A stretch of DNA of 35,404 nucleotides from Rhizobiaceae bacterium (GCA_019635775.1 JAHBYU010000025.1:1-35404), one strand, 5' to 3'. Numbered from the stretch's first letter, positions 1-8,971 are shown. The notes: generated from the sequence alone by a model not told the origin. Program-made: numbers and translations.

Positions 1-1394
1 CTTACATCGATCATGTAGTCGATTGCATCGAACCAAAACAGGCCAAACAGGATAAGTGGAATGGCCAAAGCTATGCCGACCGTAGTCAAGAAGGTCCGGA
101 GCGGTCGCCCCAGGGCCGTGCGCGCCGCCATTACGTATTGGAGCGGAATCTCCCTACTCCCGATAGTCCGCAGCCAGCCGAAGGTGCCTACCGACGGTGG
201 CGTCTCCGGCCGCATCGCTTCGGCCGGCGCAAGCGTTGCGATCCGATAGACCGCAGATGCCGCCGCGAGATTCGCTGCACCGACGCTGACAACAGCCGCA
301 ACGACCACCAGCCACAGTTCCAGTTGTACCTCAAGCACCGGAAAACGGAAGAACGCGCGGTAGCTGGCGACGACTGCGACGGCGAACCAGCGTCCAAGGA
401 CGAGGCCCATCGCCAATCCGAGAAGCGCGATGGCGGTGACCAACTTGACATAGTGAAAGGCGATTGCGCGGTTCGTGAAGCCGAGCGCCTTCAAGGAAGC
501 GATCTGTCCGCGTTGCGCCTCGACCATCCTTCTGATCACCACGTTGAGCAGGAAAGCCGCGATGCCGAAGAAGACTGATGGCATGACGATGCTCAATGTC
601 TGCTGCTCCGCCAACTCATCCTCGAGAAAGCGGTGCGAGGGCTGGTCGCCGCGATCGTACGCTCCGGTTCCACCATAGGGTTCGAGCAGGCGATCAATCG
701 CGTCCACGACATGCGGCCTGCTGGCGCCGGGCGCCAGCGTCATCAGAACGTCGTTGAAAGCGCCGTTCATGTCGAATGCACTGGCAACCGCATCTTCTCC
801 TGCCCACAGCACCACGAAGTTCCGGTCGTCGGGCAGCGGCACGGCGGCGCGTGTGGCGAACACGAACTCTGGCGAAAGGGCAGTACCCACGACACGGAAG
901 CTTTGCATCCGACCGTTGAGCACGACATCGACGGTCTCACCGATCCGCACGGCGCGTGCCTCGGCATAGGTCGCGTTGATAATGACCTCCTCAGGACGCA
1001 ACGGGTCGGGCCAGCGTCCCTGAACGAGGTGCAGTCGGTTGAGCAACGGCTGACCCGAACCTGGCAGGGAGATGATGCGTCCCGAGATCGGAAGGTTGGT
1101 GTCTTCGCGGATCACGCGCACAGCCTTGGCAACTCGAGGTTCCACGACACCTGCACCGTCGATTTCACGCAGACGATCAACGATGACGAGCGGCGCCCGC
1201 GTCATGCTCGCGAAGACCTCGGCGAAACGTTCGTTGCGGTAATGCGCCTCCATGGCGCCGGTCAATGCGCGGTAGTTCGATACCGACATCATGAAGACGG
1301 CCACGCCTGCGGCGACCAGCAGGGCGATGCTGAGGACCTGGAGACGCATCGACCAGAGATCGCGCAGCATCTTGATATCGAGGACGCTCACCAT
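1..1394 (-). CDS. ABC transporter permease, FtsX/MacB type (3' end outside window)
   Basis: I translated this frame by hand; it is open for 464 codons from an ATG at 1394 to the window edge, so the C-terminus is missing. Visible order: an N-terminal membrane helix (about residues 18-38, [19 protein letters not shown]), a large periplasmic MacB-like domain (about 45-260), an FtsX core with helices near 266-285, 315-340 and 361-385 and the typical cytoplasmic stretch [15 protein letters not shown], then a second copy of the N-terminal helix (about 436-454). That repeat indicates the long, two-FtsX-domain type of about 800 residues. The ATG overlaps the end of the upstream ATPase gene by 7 bases, so the two are translationally coupled. 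Such pairs move lipids, lipoproteins, peptides or drugs at the inner membrane; the substrate cannot be read here. The fusion partner (HlyD-like adaptor) would lie to the left of the window. Confidence 0.9.
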   Translation of the reverse strand, partial: MVSVLDIKMLRDLWSMRLQVLSIALLVAAGVAVFMMSVSNYRALTGAMEAHYRNERFAEVFASMTRAPLVIVDRLREIDGAGVVEPRVAKAVRVIREDTNLPISGRIISLPGSGQPLLNRLHLVQGRWPDPLRPEEVIINATYAEARAVRIGETVDVVLNGRMQSFRVVGTALSPEFVFATRAAVPLPDDRNFVVLWAGEDAVASAFDMNGAFNDVLMTLAPGASRPHVVDAIDRLLEPYGGTGAYDRGDQPSHRFLEDELAEQQTLSIVMPSVFFGIAAFLLNVVIRRMVEAQRGQIASLKALGFTNRAIAFHYVKLVTAIALLGLAMGLVLGRWFAVAVVASYRAFFRFPVLEVQLELWLVVVAAVVSVGAANLAAASAVYRIATLAPAEAMRPETPPSVGTFGWLRTIGSREIPLQYVMAARTALGRPLRTFLTTVGIALAIPLILFGLFWFDAIDYMIDV

Positions 1395-2200
1395 TCGACG
1401 TCATAGGCGCCTATGCGCCGCAAATTTGGTTCTTCCCTTACGATGCGCCCGCCGCTCAGGCGCAGGACGCGGTTGGCCATCCCTGCAATGGCCGAGTTAT
1501 GGGTGATCACGGCGGTCGTCGTGCTTAGTTCCTCGTTTACCTTGGCGATCGCGGCAAGGACCAGCCGGCCGGTGTCCACGTCGAGCGCACCGGTCGGCTC
1601 GTCGCAAAGCAGGATGTCCGGCCGTTTGACGATCGCGCGCGCCACCGCGACGCGCTGCTGCTCTCCGCCAGACAATTGCGAGGGGAAACGATCCGCGCGA
1701 TGCGAAAGTCCGACGAGATCGAGCGCCTCGCCCGGCGTCATCGGATCGGTGGCGATTTGGGCTACCAGCCGGACATTCTCCTCGACTGTCAGGCTCGGTA
1801 TCAGATTGTAGAACTGGAAGACGAAACCGACATGCTCGCGGCGATAGGTCGTGAGCGCTTCATCACTGGCACCGGTCAGGTCGTGGTCCCGCCAGGTTGC
1901 CGTCCCCGAAGTCGGAGCGTCGAGTCCGCCAAGGATATTGAGCAGGGTTGATTTGCCTGAACCGGACGGTCCGAGAAGGACGATGAATTCGCCTTGGCGG
2001 ATATCGAGATCGACATCCTTCAAGGCCACGACCTGTGCGTCGCCCGACCCGTATATCTTGGTCAATCCCCTGGCAACGAATACCGGGACCGAGCCGTCGG
2101 CTCGGGATACGTCGGATTCAGGGAGTCTACCTGCATGTGGGCTCCGTTGCTCACTCAAGCAAACATAGTGGTTGGGACGCTTCTCCGCTTTGATTCTCAT
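1388..2200 (-). CDS. ABC transporter ATP-binding protein, LolD/MacB type
   Basis: ATPase partner of the FtsX-type permease. The domain shows Walker [13 protein letters not shown]-loop FQFYNLIPS, signature [15 protein letters not shown], Walker [13 protein letters not shown] and the H-loop histidine in VITHN, all as in the LolD/MacB/FtsE branch (COG1136). I place the start at the ATG at 2200 (270 aa). The frame stays open upstream to 2515, but that stretch lies on top of the metal transporter gene and looks like shadow coding. No strong ribosome binding site precedes 2200, and a TTG at 2158 is an alternative; the conserved domain begins only at about residue 38. The N-terminal 35 residues are basic and polar and unlike the family, so the true start may be later. 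Confidence 0.92.
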   Translation of the reverse strand: MRIKAEKRPNHYVCLSEQRSPHAGRLPESDVSRADGSVPVFVARGLTKIYGSGDAQVVALKDVDLDIRQGEFIVLLGPSGSGKSTLLNILGGLDAPTSGTATWRDHDLTGASDEALTTYRREHVGFVFQFYNLIPSLTVEENVRLVAQIATDPMTPGEALDLVGLSHRADRFPSQLSGGEQQRVAVARAIVKRPDILLCDEPTGALDVDTGRLVLAAIAKVNEELSTTTAVITHNSAIAGMANRVLRLSGGRIVREEPNLRRIGAYDVEW

Positions 2201-2314
2201 CAAGTTTTGCAACGCAAGACATGTCACCTCAGAAATGCTTCCGCACTGGCCTTGAGGTTGCCCAAACCTCCGCAGGACGGGTTCGAGGCGCGAATGCTGT
2301 TTGCGCCTGTCTAG

Positions 2315-2345
2315 CCGTCGGACGGGCGCCCGCCCGTCTAGACGG
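2315..2345. terminator. GC-rich hairpin at the end of the VIT gene
   Basis: GACGGGCG and CGCCCGTC pair perfectly around a CC loop (2321-2338), and an outer CCGTC/GACGG pair (2315-2319, 2341-2345) extends the stem. It covers the stop codon of the VIT-family gene. No T-run follows on either strand, so it may be a rho-independent-like stop, a 3' stabilising stem, or a pause site. Confidence 0.45.
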
Positions 2346-3030
2346 CCGTTCCGACCAAGGCGCCGATACCCGCGGTGATCCCCATTGCGATCGCTCCCCA
2401 CAATGTGACCCGTAGCGTCGCCTTCAAGATGTTCGCGCCGCCCGCCGCAGCGCCGATGGCGCCAAGCAGCGCAAGGAACAGGAGAGAAGCTGCAGAAACC
2501 GCCCATACCAGCCAATTGACTGGTGCCACCAGCACCATCACCAGAGGCAGGGCGGCGCCTACGGAAAATGTTGCCGCGGAAGTGAGCGCCGCCTGGATCG
2601 GCCGTGCCGTCGTGATTTCCGATATTCCAACTTCGTCGCGGGCATGGGCGCCAAGGGCATCGTTGGCCATCAGCTGATCCGCAACCTGACGGGCTAAGCC
2701 GGGAGCGATGCCACGCTGAATATAGATTTGCGCAAGCTCTTCGCGCTCAAACTCCGGCTGTGTCGCCAACTCCAGCCGCTCGCGGGCAAGATCCGCGCTC
2801 TCTGTGTCCGATTGCGAGCTGACCGACACGTACTCGCCGGCCGCCATCGACATTGCGCCCGCGACAAGTCCCGCGACGCCTGCCACCAGAACTTCCTTGC
2901 TGCCAGCCGCTGCCGAGGCAACGCCGACAATCAGGCTGGCGGTCGAGACAATCCCGTCATTCGCACCCAGCACGGCCGCACGCAGCCAGCCTATGCGCGA
3001 AACCATATGGTTTTCCAAATGCGGTCTCAT
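2338..3030 (-). CDS. VIT1/CCC1-family transmembrane metal transporter
   Basis: Inner-membrane protein of the VIT1/CCC1 family, which moves Fe2+ or Mn2+ out of the cytosol, probably by proton antiport. The family opening is clear: ERIGWLRA-like [19 protein letters not shown] with the conserved Asp of helix 1, then [16 protein letters not shown] of helix 2. An amphipathic cytoplasmic segment rich in glutamates follows ([20 protein letters not shown], the metal-binding region in plant VIT1), then three C-terminal helices ending [12 protein letters not shown] use the ATG at 3030 (230 aa), which matches the usual family length. A GTG at 3072 would add 14 residues and sits directly after GAGGAA, so it cannot be excluded. 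The gene stands alone, 137 bases from the ABC ATPase gene. Confidence 0.88.
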   Translation of the reverse strand: MRPHLENHMVSRIGWLRAAVLGANDGIVSTASLIVGVASAAAGSKEVLVAGVAGLVAGAMSMAAGEYVSVSSQSDTESADLARERLELATQPEFEREELAQIYIQRGIAPGLARQVADQLMANDALGAHARDEVGISEITTARPIQAALTSAATFSVGAALPLVMVLVAPVNWLVWAVSAASLLFLALLGAIGAAAGGANILKATLRVTLWGAIAMGITAGIGALVGTAV

Positions 3031-3126
3031 TGTTTTGACCCCGTTTTCGCAAGGCTGCAGGTCAAGGCTCACTTCCTCGAGTAGGACACATATGATCCAG
3101 ACGATATTCCATGATGTTCTCGATGA

Positions 3127-3560
3127 CGAGGAAGGAAATCGTAACCGTCAGCAGTGGGGTTGAAGCCCTTTTCCACCAGTCCGTTGCGCTGCGCTCATGA
3201 GAAGACGCTGCCGACATACGAGGGGACACGATTGGCCGGATACGGACGATCGACGTGTTTCAAATGCAGTCGGTGAGATCGGCAGGTGCAATCATATTGA
3301 CACAAGGTTGCTGGAACTGCGTGGCCAATGAGAGCGCGCTCATAGTCCTTGCGGCTACCAGGCTTCAGCTTCGGGCCAAGCCCATCGAGAAAACAATCGA
3401 CGAGATCGTGAAATAGCAAGACCGAACGCTGAGCTCTCTTTGAGGCACTCGGGTCTTGTCCCAAAGAAACGGACCCTGGAACGCCATGCGCTTCATCCTT
3501 TCGGGCGCGCCATCCATCTATATGGTCTTGCCCGGCGCAGCGCCGTGGTTCTCTCCTATA
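3127..3560 (-). pseudogene. Decayed tyrosine-recombinase integrase fragment
   Basis: Reading the minus strand in one frame from about 3560, residues resemble the N-terminal half of a phage/island integrase. In order there are ARKDEAHGVPGSVSLGQDPSA (arm-to-core linker), LVDCFLDGLGPKLKPG followed by SRKDYERAL (SAM-like core-binding domain), and RLHLKHVDRPYPANRV. Then comes a TGA exactly where integrases have the Trp of FSWAxxxGLV, after which AQRNGLVEKGFNPT continues in frame. There is no credible start, and the catalytic domain (R-HxxR-Y) is absent because the VIT gene follows. The intact piece 3195-3464 is an open frame of 89 residues. This is homology judged by eye; I am fairly sure of the family but not of the exact ends. 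It marks an old integration event. Confidence 0.6.
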
Positions 3561-3747
3561 TTAATCCGAAAGCAGGCGCGCTTCTTCGGAACCTGCGCCA
3601 CCAAGAATCTTCAGGCGGAACCTTGCGGCTGAACATCGCCTCGCCGGAGACGATATCGGATATGGGCCTGTCCGGACGGCAATTCCCTTCCGACAATTGC
3701 GTCATCAAGTCGGCGTCAGGCCCGCTGTGCCTGGCATGAAGCTGCGG
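3561..3747. other. Gene-poor stretch upstream of the integrase remnant
   Basis: No convincing gene. A 49-codon minus-strand frame (MTQLSEGNCRPDRPISDIV..., ending TAG just before the integrase remnant) and a 99-codon plus-strand frame that starts at 3440 are open, but neither resembles a family I know nor has a good ribosome binding site. Base composition is visibly less GC-rich than the flanks, consistent with decayed mobile DNA. Confidence 0.4.
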
Positions 3748-4575
3748 TCAGTACCGAGCAATCAATGAGCAAAGGTATCGGCTTGCCTCACTTTCGGGAG
3801 AGCCCAGGTCGAGGATGCTGCTCATGTGGCTGGCATCGGACAGAGCTGCCAGGACAACATCACACCCTGCCTCCTTGAGCTGCCATGCGAGAGCGCCGCC
3901 CTGTGCGTGGCCAGACTGCGCTTCCTGCTCGCCATAGAGGATGAAGGAGTCGACGCGGGGCCGGAAGTTTCGATGCAGCGGGGAAAATTCGCGCACTTCT
4001 TCGTCTGTCAGTTGAACAAGTGGTTGCAGGAAGGATTGTTGCAGCGCCCGGATATTGTAGACGCCTCCCAACAGCAGCGAACCGCGCGGCGGCGCCTTTT
4101 CGTCATCGGTGAAGAGGAACGTGGCCAGATGCGCACCGGTCGAGTGTCCGCTGACTGTCAGCCGCCCTGCGTCACCGCCATGATGGCCGATGTGCTCGAC
4201 GATCCAGTCGCGTGCACGCCGAACCTGCCTGACGACCTCCGCCAGCCCGACTGACGGCATCAGGTCGAAGCTGATGATCACGGCAATCGCGCCCGCAGCA
4301 GTGACGGTGTTCGCGACATGGGAAAAGTCGTCCTTGGAGAACATGCGCCAGTAGCCGCCGTGGACGAACATATGCACCGGCAGGTCCTCTCCGCCTCCGG
4401 CCGGAAAGAAGATGTCGAGCTTCTGGCGGGGCGTCGGACCATAGGCGATGTCCGCGACCATTCTGAGTTTGTCACGCGTCTGGACGCTGAGGTGACGACA
4501 CTCGCCGACCTCCATATCGAAGGCCGGGATATGGTCGCCGATACGAAAGACATTCATCGGAAATTGAGCGGTCAA
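3748..4575 (-). CDS. Alpha/beta-hydrolase, kynurenine formamidase/BD-FAE-like
   Basis: Cytoplasmic serine hydrolase of 275 residues. HGGYW (about 72-76) is the oxyanion-hole motif of the arylformamidase/esterase branch. The nucleophile elbow is GHSTG with Ser145, the likely acid is a Glu/Asp near GEQE (216-218), and the base is His250 in DASHMS. Family members hydrolyse N-formylkynurenine, carbamates or small esters. Here the gene lies 21 bases after an aldehyde dehydrogenase gene and appears to be the last gene of a three-gene operon, so an ester or lactone giving a hydroxy-acid is a plausible substrate (inference). The start is TTG at 4575, chosen because GGGGGAACAGGA sits just ahead of it; the in-frame ATG at 4557 lacks such a site. 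No tryptophan genes are adjacent, which argues against a dedicated kynurenine role. Confidence 0.85.
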   Translation of the reverse strand: MTAQFPMNVFRIGDHIPAFDMEVGECRHLSVQTRDKLRMVADIAYGPTPRQKLDIFFPAGGGEDLPVHMFVHGGYWRMFSKDDFSHVANTVTAAGAIAVIISFDLMPSVGLAEVVRQVRRARDWIVEHIGHHGGDAGRLTVSGHSTGAHLATFLFTDDEKAPPRGSLLLGGVYNIRALQQSFLQPLVQLTDEEVREFSPLHRNFRPRVDSFILYGEQEAQSGHAQGGALAWQLKEAGCDVVLAALSDASHMSSILDLGSPESEASRYLCSLIARY

Positions 4576-4596
4576 TCCTGTTCCCCCGTGTTTCTG

Positions 4597-6081
4597 CTAA
4601 AGGGTCACGGCCACATATTGCGGCTCGGTGAACTCAAGCACGCCATGCGAACCGCCTTCGCGGCCAAGTCCGCTCTGTTTCATGCCGCCGAACGGCGCGG
4701 CGGGGTCCGAGACAAGGCCGCGATTGAGCGCCACCATGCCAGCTTCGATGCGCCGAGAAACCTTCAGGCCACGCCCGATATCCTTGGTGAAGACGTAAGC
4801 CGCCAGGCCGTATTCCGTGTCGTTGGCGCGCGCCACAACCTCGTCTTCGGTCTCGAAGCGGGTTATCGGAGCGACCGGACCGAAGATCTCCTCATGCGCC
4901 ATTGCCGCATCCGGGGGAACGTCCGTCAACACAGTCGGCGGATAGAAAAACCCTGGTCCGGCCGGCTTATTGCCCCCGCAAAGAACTTTCGCGCCTCGCC
5001 CGACCGCGTCCTGCACCAGTTCGTCGATCTTGGCGACGGCCTTGGCCGTGATCATCGGCCCGCATTCGGTGCCTGCACCGGTGCCTGCACCGACGACCAA
5101 CGCTTCCATCCGCGCTGTCAGTCCGGCGACGAACCGGTCATAGATTCCCGACTGGACATAGAGCCTGTTTGCCGCCGTGCAGGCCTCGCCGGCATTGCGC
5201 ATTTTCGCCACCATAGCCCCATCGAGCGCGGTATCGAGATCGGCGTCGTCGAAGACGATCAGCGGTGCGTTTCCGCCAAGTTCCATCGAGCAGCTCAGCA
5301 CAGTCTTGGAGGCTTCAGCGAGCAGGGTGCGCCCAACGCCGGTCGAGCCGGTGAATGACAGCTTTCGCACGCGTGGATCGGCCAGCATGGCCGCCGTCAC
5401 AGGGCCGGGCGTCGAGGTCGTGATGACGTTAACGACGCCGTCCGGCACACCCGCCTCCTTGTAGAGCGCAGCCAGCGCATAGGCCGTCAGTGGAGTTTCG
5501 GTGGCAGGCTTCAGCACCATCGTGCAGCCGGCCGCAAGCGCAGGCGCGATCTTCCGCGTCGCCATGGCTGCGGGGAAATTCCACGGCGTGATCAGCACGC
5601 AGACGCCGATCGGCTGATAGTCGACAAGGATGCGGTTGGCGCCTGCAGGAGCCATGCCGAACTCGCCGACGATGCGGACTGCCTCTTCGGCGTTCCAGCG
5701 GAAGAACTCCGCCGCATAGGCAACTTCGCCGCGCGCGTCGCGCAACGCCTTGCCGTTCTCAAGCGAGATGAGCTTCGCAAGCATTTCCGCGCGTTCGGTC
5801 ATCAGTTCGAAGCAGCGGCGCAATATTTCCGAGCGCTTGCGCGGTGCCGTGGCCGCCCAGGCTGGCGCCGCCGCCGCTGCCGCGTCGACTGCTGCGGCCG
5901 CATCGGATAGGTCGGCGTTCGCGACATGCGTCAGAACCGCTTCGGATGATGGATCGACAACTGGAATGCGGTGAGGGCCATGGCCTTCAAGCCATTCTCC
6001 ACCGATGAAAAGTCCCTTTGACCAGCTGTCGAGGTCCAACCCTGCAACATCAGGAGACATCGGACCCGTAGCGATATTCAT
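4597..6081 (-). CDS. NAD(P)-dependent aldehyde dehydrogenase, succinate-semialdehyde type
   Basis: Aldehyde dehydrogenase superfamily, 494 residues, the usual length for GabD-type succinate-semialdehyde dehydrogenase. Visible catalytic features are PWNFP (Asn168), FTGSTGVG in the cofactor fold, ELGGNAP (Glu267), and GEACTAANR with the nucleophile Cys301. The spacing Glu267-Cys301 and the strings [19 protein letters not shown] and [13 protein letters not shown] are typical of the GabD/SSADH branch, which oxidises succinate semialdehyde to succinate. A GAGGAG site precedes the ATG. The gene lies 18 bases after an iron-type alcohol dehydrogenase gene and before a hydrolase gene, so the trio could take a C4 hydroxy-acid ester to succinate. 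The exact aldehyde is inferred from context; glutarate or lactaldehyde semialdehydes are possible alternatives. Confidence 0.9.
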   Translation of the reverse strand: MNIATGPMSPDVAGLDLDSWSKGLFIGGEWLEGHGPHRIPVVDPSSEAVLTHVANADLSDAAAAVDAAAAAAPAWAATAPRKRSEILRRCFELMTERAEMLAKLISLENGKALRDARGEVAYAAEFFRWNAEEAVRIVGEFGMAPAGANRILVDYQPIGVCVLITPWNFPAAMATRKIAPALAAGCTMVLKPATETPLTAYALAALYKEAGVPDGVVNVITTSTPGPVTAAMLADPRVRKLSFTGSTGVGRTLLAEASKTVLSCSMELGGNAPLIVFDDADLDTALDGAMVAKMRNAGEACTAANRLYVQSGIYDRFVAGLTARMEALVVGAGTGAGTECGPMITAKAVAKIDELVQDAVGRGAKVLCGGNKPAGPGFFYPPTVLTDVPPDAAMAHEEIFGPVAPITRFETEDEVVARANDTEYGLAAYVFTKDIGRGLKVSRRIEAGMVALNRGLVSDPAAPFGGMKQSGLGREGGSHGVLEFTEPQYVAVTL

Positions 6082-6099
6082 TGGAGTTCTCCTCGTTTG

Positions 6100-7323
6100 T
6101 CAGGCCGCGGCGGCCAGGTCGCCTTCGAAAGCGGCGCGCATCAGGCGCTTCATGGCGGCAAGATCGATCGGGCGCGGGTTGTTCTTGATGAGGCGCTCGA
6201 TGCTGATGGCCTGTTCTGCCGTCCAGTCGAGTTTTTCTTCTGCCAGACCGAGTTTCGCCAGGGTGGGCGTTATGCCGATCGCGGCGAACAGCCGCTCGAC
6301 CTCAACGATTGCGGCTGTGGCTTGCTCTTCGGTCGAACGACCGGCGACATCGAGGTCCAGCGCCCGCGCGATCTCCGCCATCTCGGATATGGATGCCTCG
6401 CGGTTGTAGGTCATGACATAGGGCAACATCGTCGCGACGCCGAGGCCGTGCGGTGTGTTGGTCAGCGCGCCGACGGGATATTGTATCGCATGAGCTGCAG
6501 CTGTTCCCGCCGTGCCGAAGGCGCATCCCGCGGCAAGCGCGCCCATCATGACATCTGCCCGCGCATCCTCGTCTGAACCGCTGGCGCAGGCGCGCTCGAG
6601 GCTTCTGCCGAGGAGCCGGATCGCCAGCAGCGCGAAGTGGTCGCTGATAGCGCTCTTGCCAATGAAGACATGTTTGAGCGCCAGTTCCGGGTCGGTACCA
6701 CGGCGCGCTGCGGTGAAAGCCTCGATCGCATGCGTCAGGGCATCAGCGCCGGCTATGGCGGTCAGCGAGGGAGGGCAGGTAATCGTCAGGTCCGGGTCGC
6801 AGATAGCCGCGGCCGGTATGAGATAGGGGCTCGAAATGCCGACCTTCAAGGTGCGGCTGGAATCGGAGATGACCGCGACCGGCGTGGCTTCGGAGCCGGT
6901 TCCCGCGGTTGTCGGCACGGCGATGACCGGGAGGGTACGGCCGGGAACCTTGAACTCGCCGTAATAGTCCCGAAGCTCGCCGCCATGGCTCAGGAGCAAG
7001 GCGCTGCATTTGGCCATGTCGAGGCAGCTTCCGCCTCCCACACCGATCACGACGTCGGGGTTGAACGGGCGCGCCGAGTCGGCGCAGAGCGCCACGCTGT
7101 CATAAGGTACGTCCGGCTCGACACTGTCATGGATATGCACGGCCACGCCCGCTGTCTTGAGCGTGTCGATGATCGTCGAAAACGCATTCGTCGACGAGAA
7201 GCGGGCGTCGGTGCAGACCAGTGCCCTTGAGCCGTGGCGAGCAGCGACCTGTCCCGTCACACGGGACTGGCCCTTCCCGAACAGGATTTCCTTCGGCGGC
7301 CGAAGCGCCGCAAACAGGCTCAT
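6100..7323 (-). CDS. Iron-containing (group III) alcohol dehydrogenase
   Basis: Fe-ADH family protein of 407 residues. It has the NAD-binding GVGGGSCLD (about 94-102), PTTAGTGSE (137-145), and likely metal ligands Asp194 and His198 (GADALTHAIE), His278 and His292 (TPHGLG); the 14-residue spacing of the last two matches FucO. The family includes 4-hydroxybutyrate dehydrogenase, 1,3-propanediol dehydrogenase and maleylacetate reductase. Followed by an SSADH-type gene, it most simply converts 4-hydroxybutyrate to succinate semialdehyde, as BlcB does in Agrobacterium (inference from context). A strong AGGGAGGAG site precedes the ATG. It is the first gene of the minus-strand operon, divergent from a GntR regulator gene, with an inverted repeat in the shared promoter region. 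Confidence 0.9.
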   Translation of the reverse strand: MSLFAALRPPKEILFGKGQSRVTGQVAARHGSRALVCTDARFSSTNAFSTIIDTLKTAGVAVHIHDSVEPDVPYDSVALCADSARPFNPDVVIGVGGGSCLDMAKCSALLLSHGGELRDYYGEFKVPGRTLPVIAVPTTAGTGSEATPVAVISDSSRTLKVGISSPYLIPAAAICDPDLTITCPPSLTAIAGADALTHAIEAFTAARRGTDPELALKHVFIGKSAISDHFALLAIRLLGRSLERACASGSDEDARADVMMGALAAGCAFGTAGTAAAHAIQYPVGALTNTPHGLGVATMLPYVMTYNREASISEMAEIARALDLDVAGRSTEEQATAAIVEVERLFAAIGITPTLAKLGLAEEKLDWTAEQAISIERLIKNNPRPIDLAAMKRLMRAAFEGDLAAAA

Positions 7324-7360
7324 ACAAACTCCTCCCTCAAAACCCGGATCATCCAGCGCT

Positions 7361-7377
7361 TACGATATAAAATCGTA
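7361..7377. promoter_or_regulatory. Inverted repeat, probable GntR operator in a divergent promoter
   Basis: TACGAT-ATAAA-ATCGTA is a perfect 6-bp inverted repeat with a 5-base spacer, 38 bases ahead of the Fe-ADH start and 64 ahead of the GntR start. It is embedded in the most AT-rich part of the 117-base region, where -10 elements of both promoters would lie. FCD-type GntR proteins usually bind short palindromes in such positions. Assignment to the adjacent regulator is inference. Confidence 0.65.
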
Positions 7378-7440
7378 TAGGATATAGGATTGACTGTAGC
7401 GGAGCATCGCGGTAAGGGTTGAACATGTCAAGGGGTAAAC

Positions 7441-8151
7441 ATGAATACTCTGCTTTCGGTTGACGCCGAGGATCGCGGCACTCTGGCCGGCGCCGGTGGT
7501 GCCATCAACAGGCAGCCTGGCCTTGCCGAGGCGGCCTATGAGGCGATCTTCGCGCAACTGATGGCACTGAAGATTCCGCCCGGTGCACGCATCACCGTGG
7601 ACAATCTGGCGCGCGAGCTGAATGTGTCCCAGACGCCGATCCGCGAAGCGCTTGGCCGCCTGGAGGGCGAGGGGCTCGTCATCAAGACGCATCTGATCGG
7701 CTACAGTGCGGCCCCGCAGATTGCCCGCCGCCGCTTCGACGAGCTTTACGATCTGCGCCTGCAGCTTGAGCCGGAGGCCGCGCAGCGCGCGGCACGGGTC
7801 ATGGACGAACGGCGGCTTGGCGTTCTCCAGGAAGTGGCTGGCGTCATGTCGCGTCGCCAGGGTGGCGACGAGCGTTTTCGCTATTCAGCCTTTGCGCGCC
7901 AGGACGCCGTCTTCCACGACCGTATTCTCGAATTTGCGGGCAATGATCTGATCCGCCGGACGCTGGCGCATCAACACACCCATTTCCATATTTTTCGCCT
8001 CATGTTTCATTCGCGTGTGACCGAAGAGGCGCTGGACGAGCACGAGGCGCTGCTTGCCGCGTTCGCGACGGCTGACGGCAAGGGGGCAAAGCGGGCGATG
8101 CGCGAGCATATTGAACGATCTCGCGACCGGCTCCTGCCGGCTTTCGACTAG
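7441..8151 (+). CDS. GntR-family transcriptional regulator, FCD subfamily
   Basis: DNA-binding regulator of 236 residues. An N-terminal winged helix (about 27-90) carries the GntR hallmarks LKIPPGARITVDNLAREL and VSQTPIREALGRLEGEGLV. An all-helical FCD ligand domain (about 98-230) follows, with DLRLQLEPEAAQRAA, the Asp/His-bearing FHDRILEFAGN and the C-terminal EHEALLAAF and REHIERSRDRL, the residues that often hold a metal and an organic acid. It is divergent from the Fe-ADH/SSADH/hydrolase operon, so it is the likely local repressor responding to an intermediate of that pathway (inference). The ATG at 7441 has only a weak upstream site. The first 25 residues are not part of the fold, so a later start is possible. 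Confidence 0.9.
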   Translation: MNTLLSVDAEDRGTLAGAGGAINRQPGLAEAAYEAIFAQLMALKIPPGARITVDNLARELNVSQTPIREALGRLEGEGLVIKTHLIGYSAAPQIARRRFDELYDLRLQLEPEAAQRAARVMDERRLGVLQEVAGVMSRRQGGDERFRYSAFARQDAVFHDRILEFAGNDLIRRTLAHQHTHFHIFRLMFHSRVTEEALDEHEALLAAFATADGKGAKRAMREHIERSRDRLLPAFD

Positions 8152-8228
8152 CAAGCCGCCGGATTACCCGGCGAATGGATTGTCTAACCCGGAGCTTGGA
8201 GCTCCGAAAAACGGAGGAAGAAAGAGCA

Positions 8229-8852
8229 ATGGCTGGCAAAAAGATTCTGATGCTGACGGGGGAATTCACCGAGGAGTACGAGATCTTCGTGTTCCAGCAG
8301 GGGATGGAAGCTGTAGGTCACACCGTGCATGTCATTTGCCCCGACAAGAAGGCTGGCGACAAGATCCAGACGTCGCTGCACGACTTCGAGGGACATCAGA
8401 CCTACATCGAGCGCTACGGGCATTTTGCAGACATCAACAAGACCTTTTCGGAAGCCGAAAAGCAGCTTGACCAGTATGACGCCGTTTATTGTGCCGGCGG
8501 GCGCGGTCCGGAGTATATCCGCACCGACAAGCGCGTTCAGGCTATCGTGAAACACTTCCACGACAACCAGAAGCCGATCTTCACCATCTGCCACGGTGTG
8601 CAGATCCTGATCGCGGTCGATGGCGTGGTTCGCGGCAAGAAGGTTGCGGCGCTTGGCGCCTGCGAGCCTGAAGTGCTGCTTGCCGGCGGCACCTACATCG
8701 ACGTCAAGCCTACCGAGGCCTATGTCGACGGGACCATGGTCTCGGCCAAGGGCTGGACCGGCCTTGCCGCCTTCATGCGCGAATGCCTCAAGGTGCTCGG
8801 CACCGAAATCCGCCACGGCGAGACGATGAGCAGCCATAAGGCCGCTGCCTGA
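8229..8852 (+). CDS. DJ-1/PfpI family protein
   Basis: Class I glutamine-amidotransferase-like protein of 207 residues. The nucleophile elbow is FTICHGVQIL, with Cys121-His122, and a conserved Glu lies in the N-terminal GEFTEEYE. CAGGRGPEYIRTD forms the characteristic second strand. Members act as glyoxalase III, protein deglycases, peptidases or stress proteins; the activity cannot be fixed from sequence. I choose the ATG at 8229 because GGAGGAAGAAAGAGCA precedes it; an in-frame ATG at 8175 lacks a site. The gene starts 77 bases after the GntR gene on the same strand and is closed by a strong hairpin, so it may be co-transcribed with the regulator. A link to reactive aldehydes made by the neighbouring dehydrogenases is speculative. 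Confidence 0.88.
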   Translation: MAGKKILMLTGEFTEEYEIFVFQQGMEAVGHTVHVICPDKKAGDKIQTSLHDFEGHQTYIERYGHFADINKTFSEAEKQLDQYDAVYCAGGRGPEYIRTDKRVQAIVKHFHDNQKPIFTICHGVQILIAVDGVVRGKKVAALGACEPEVLLAGGTYIDVKPTEAYVDGTMVSAKGWTGLAAFMRECLKVLGTEIRHGETMSSHKAAA

Positions 8853-8862
8853 TCACCAAATG

Positions 8863-8899
8863 CTTGCGGGCTCCCTCTCCGAAGGGAGGAGCCCGCAAG
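8863..8899 (+). terminator. Strong stem-loop after the DJ-1/PfpI gene
   Basis: CTTGCGGGCTCC (8863-8874) and GGAGCCCGCAAG (8888-8899) form a perfect 12-bp stem around a 13-base loop, 10 bases after the stop codon. The T-run is poor (GTTGTGG), but position and strength fit an intrinsic terminator for the GntR/DJ-1 transcript. Confidence 0.7.
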
Positions 8900-8971
8900 G
8901 TTGTGGTATGACTTGCTGGCGGAAGCCGTTTCCACGATAGATGTAGGCTCATCATGATTGAGGGAAAAGCG

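Noticed and set aside
633-1406. 257-codon plus-strand frame
   Set aside because: It is antisense to the FtsX-type permease, whose minus-strand frame is open for 464 codons with clear helices and family motifs; the plus-strand product has shadow-like Arg/His-rich composition.
2201-2515. N-terminal extension of the ABC ATPase frame to 2515
   Set aside because: It overlies the 3' end of the VIT-family gene and reads as basic low-complexity sequence without family similarity; a start at 2200 is preferred.
3440-3739. 99-codon plus-strand frame
   Set aside because: Antisense to the integrase relic, no recognised family and no ribosome binding site; probably chance.
4318-5358. 346-codon plus-strand frame
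   Set aside because: Shadow of the aldehyde dehydrogenase and hydrolase genes; it has no motifs, whereas the minus strand has full catalytic signatures.
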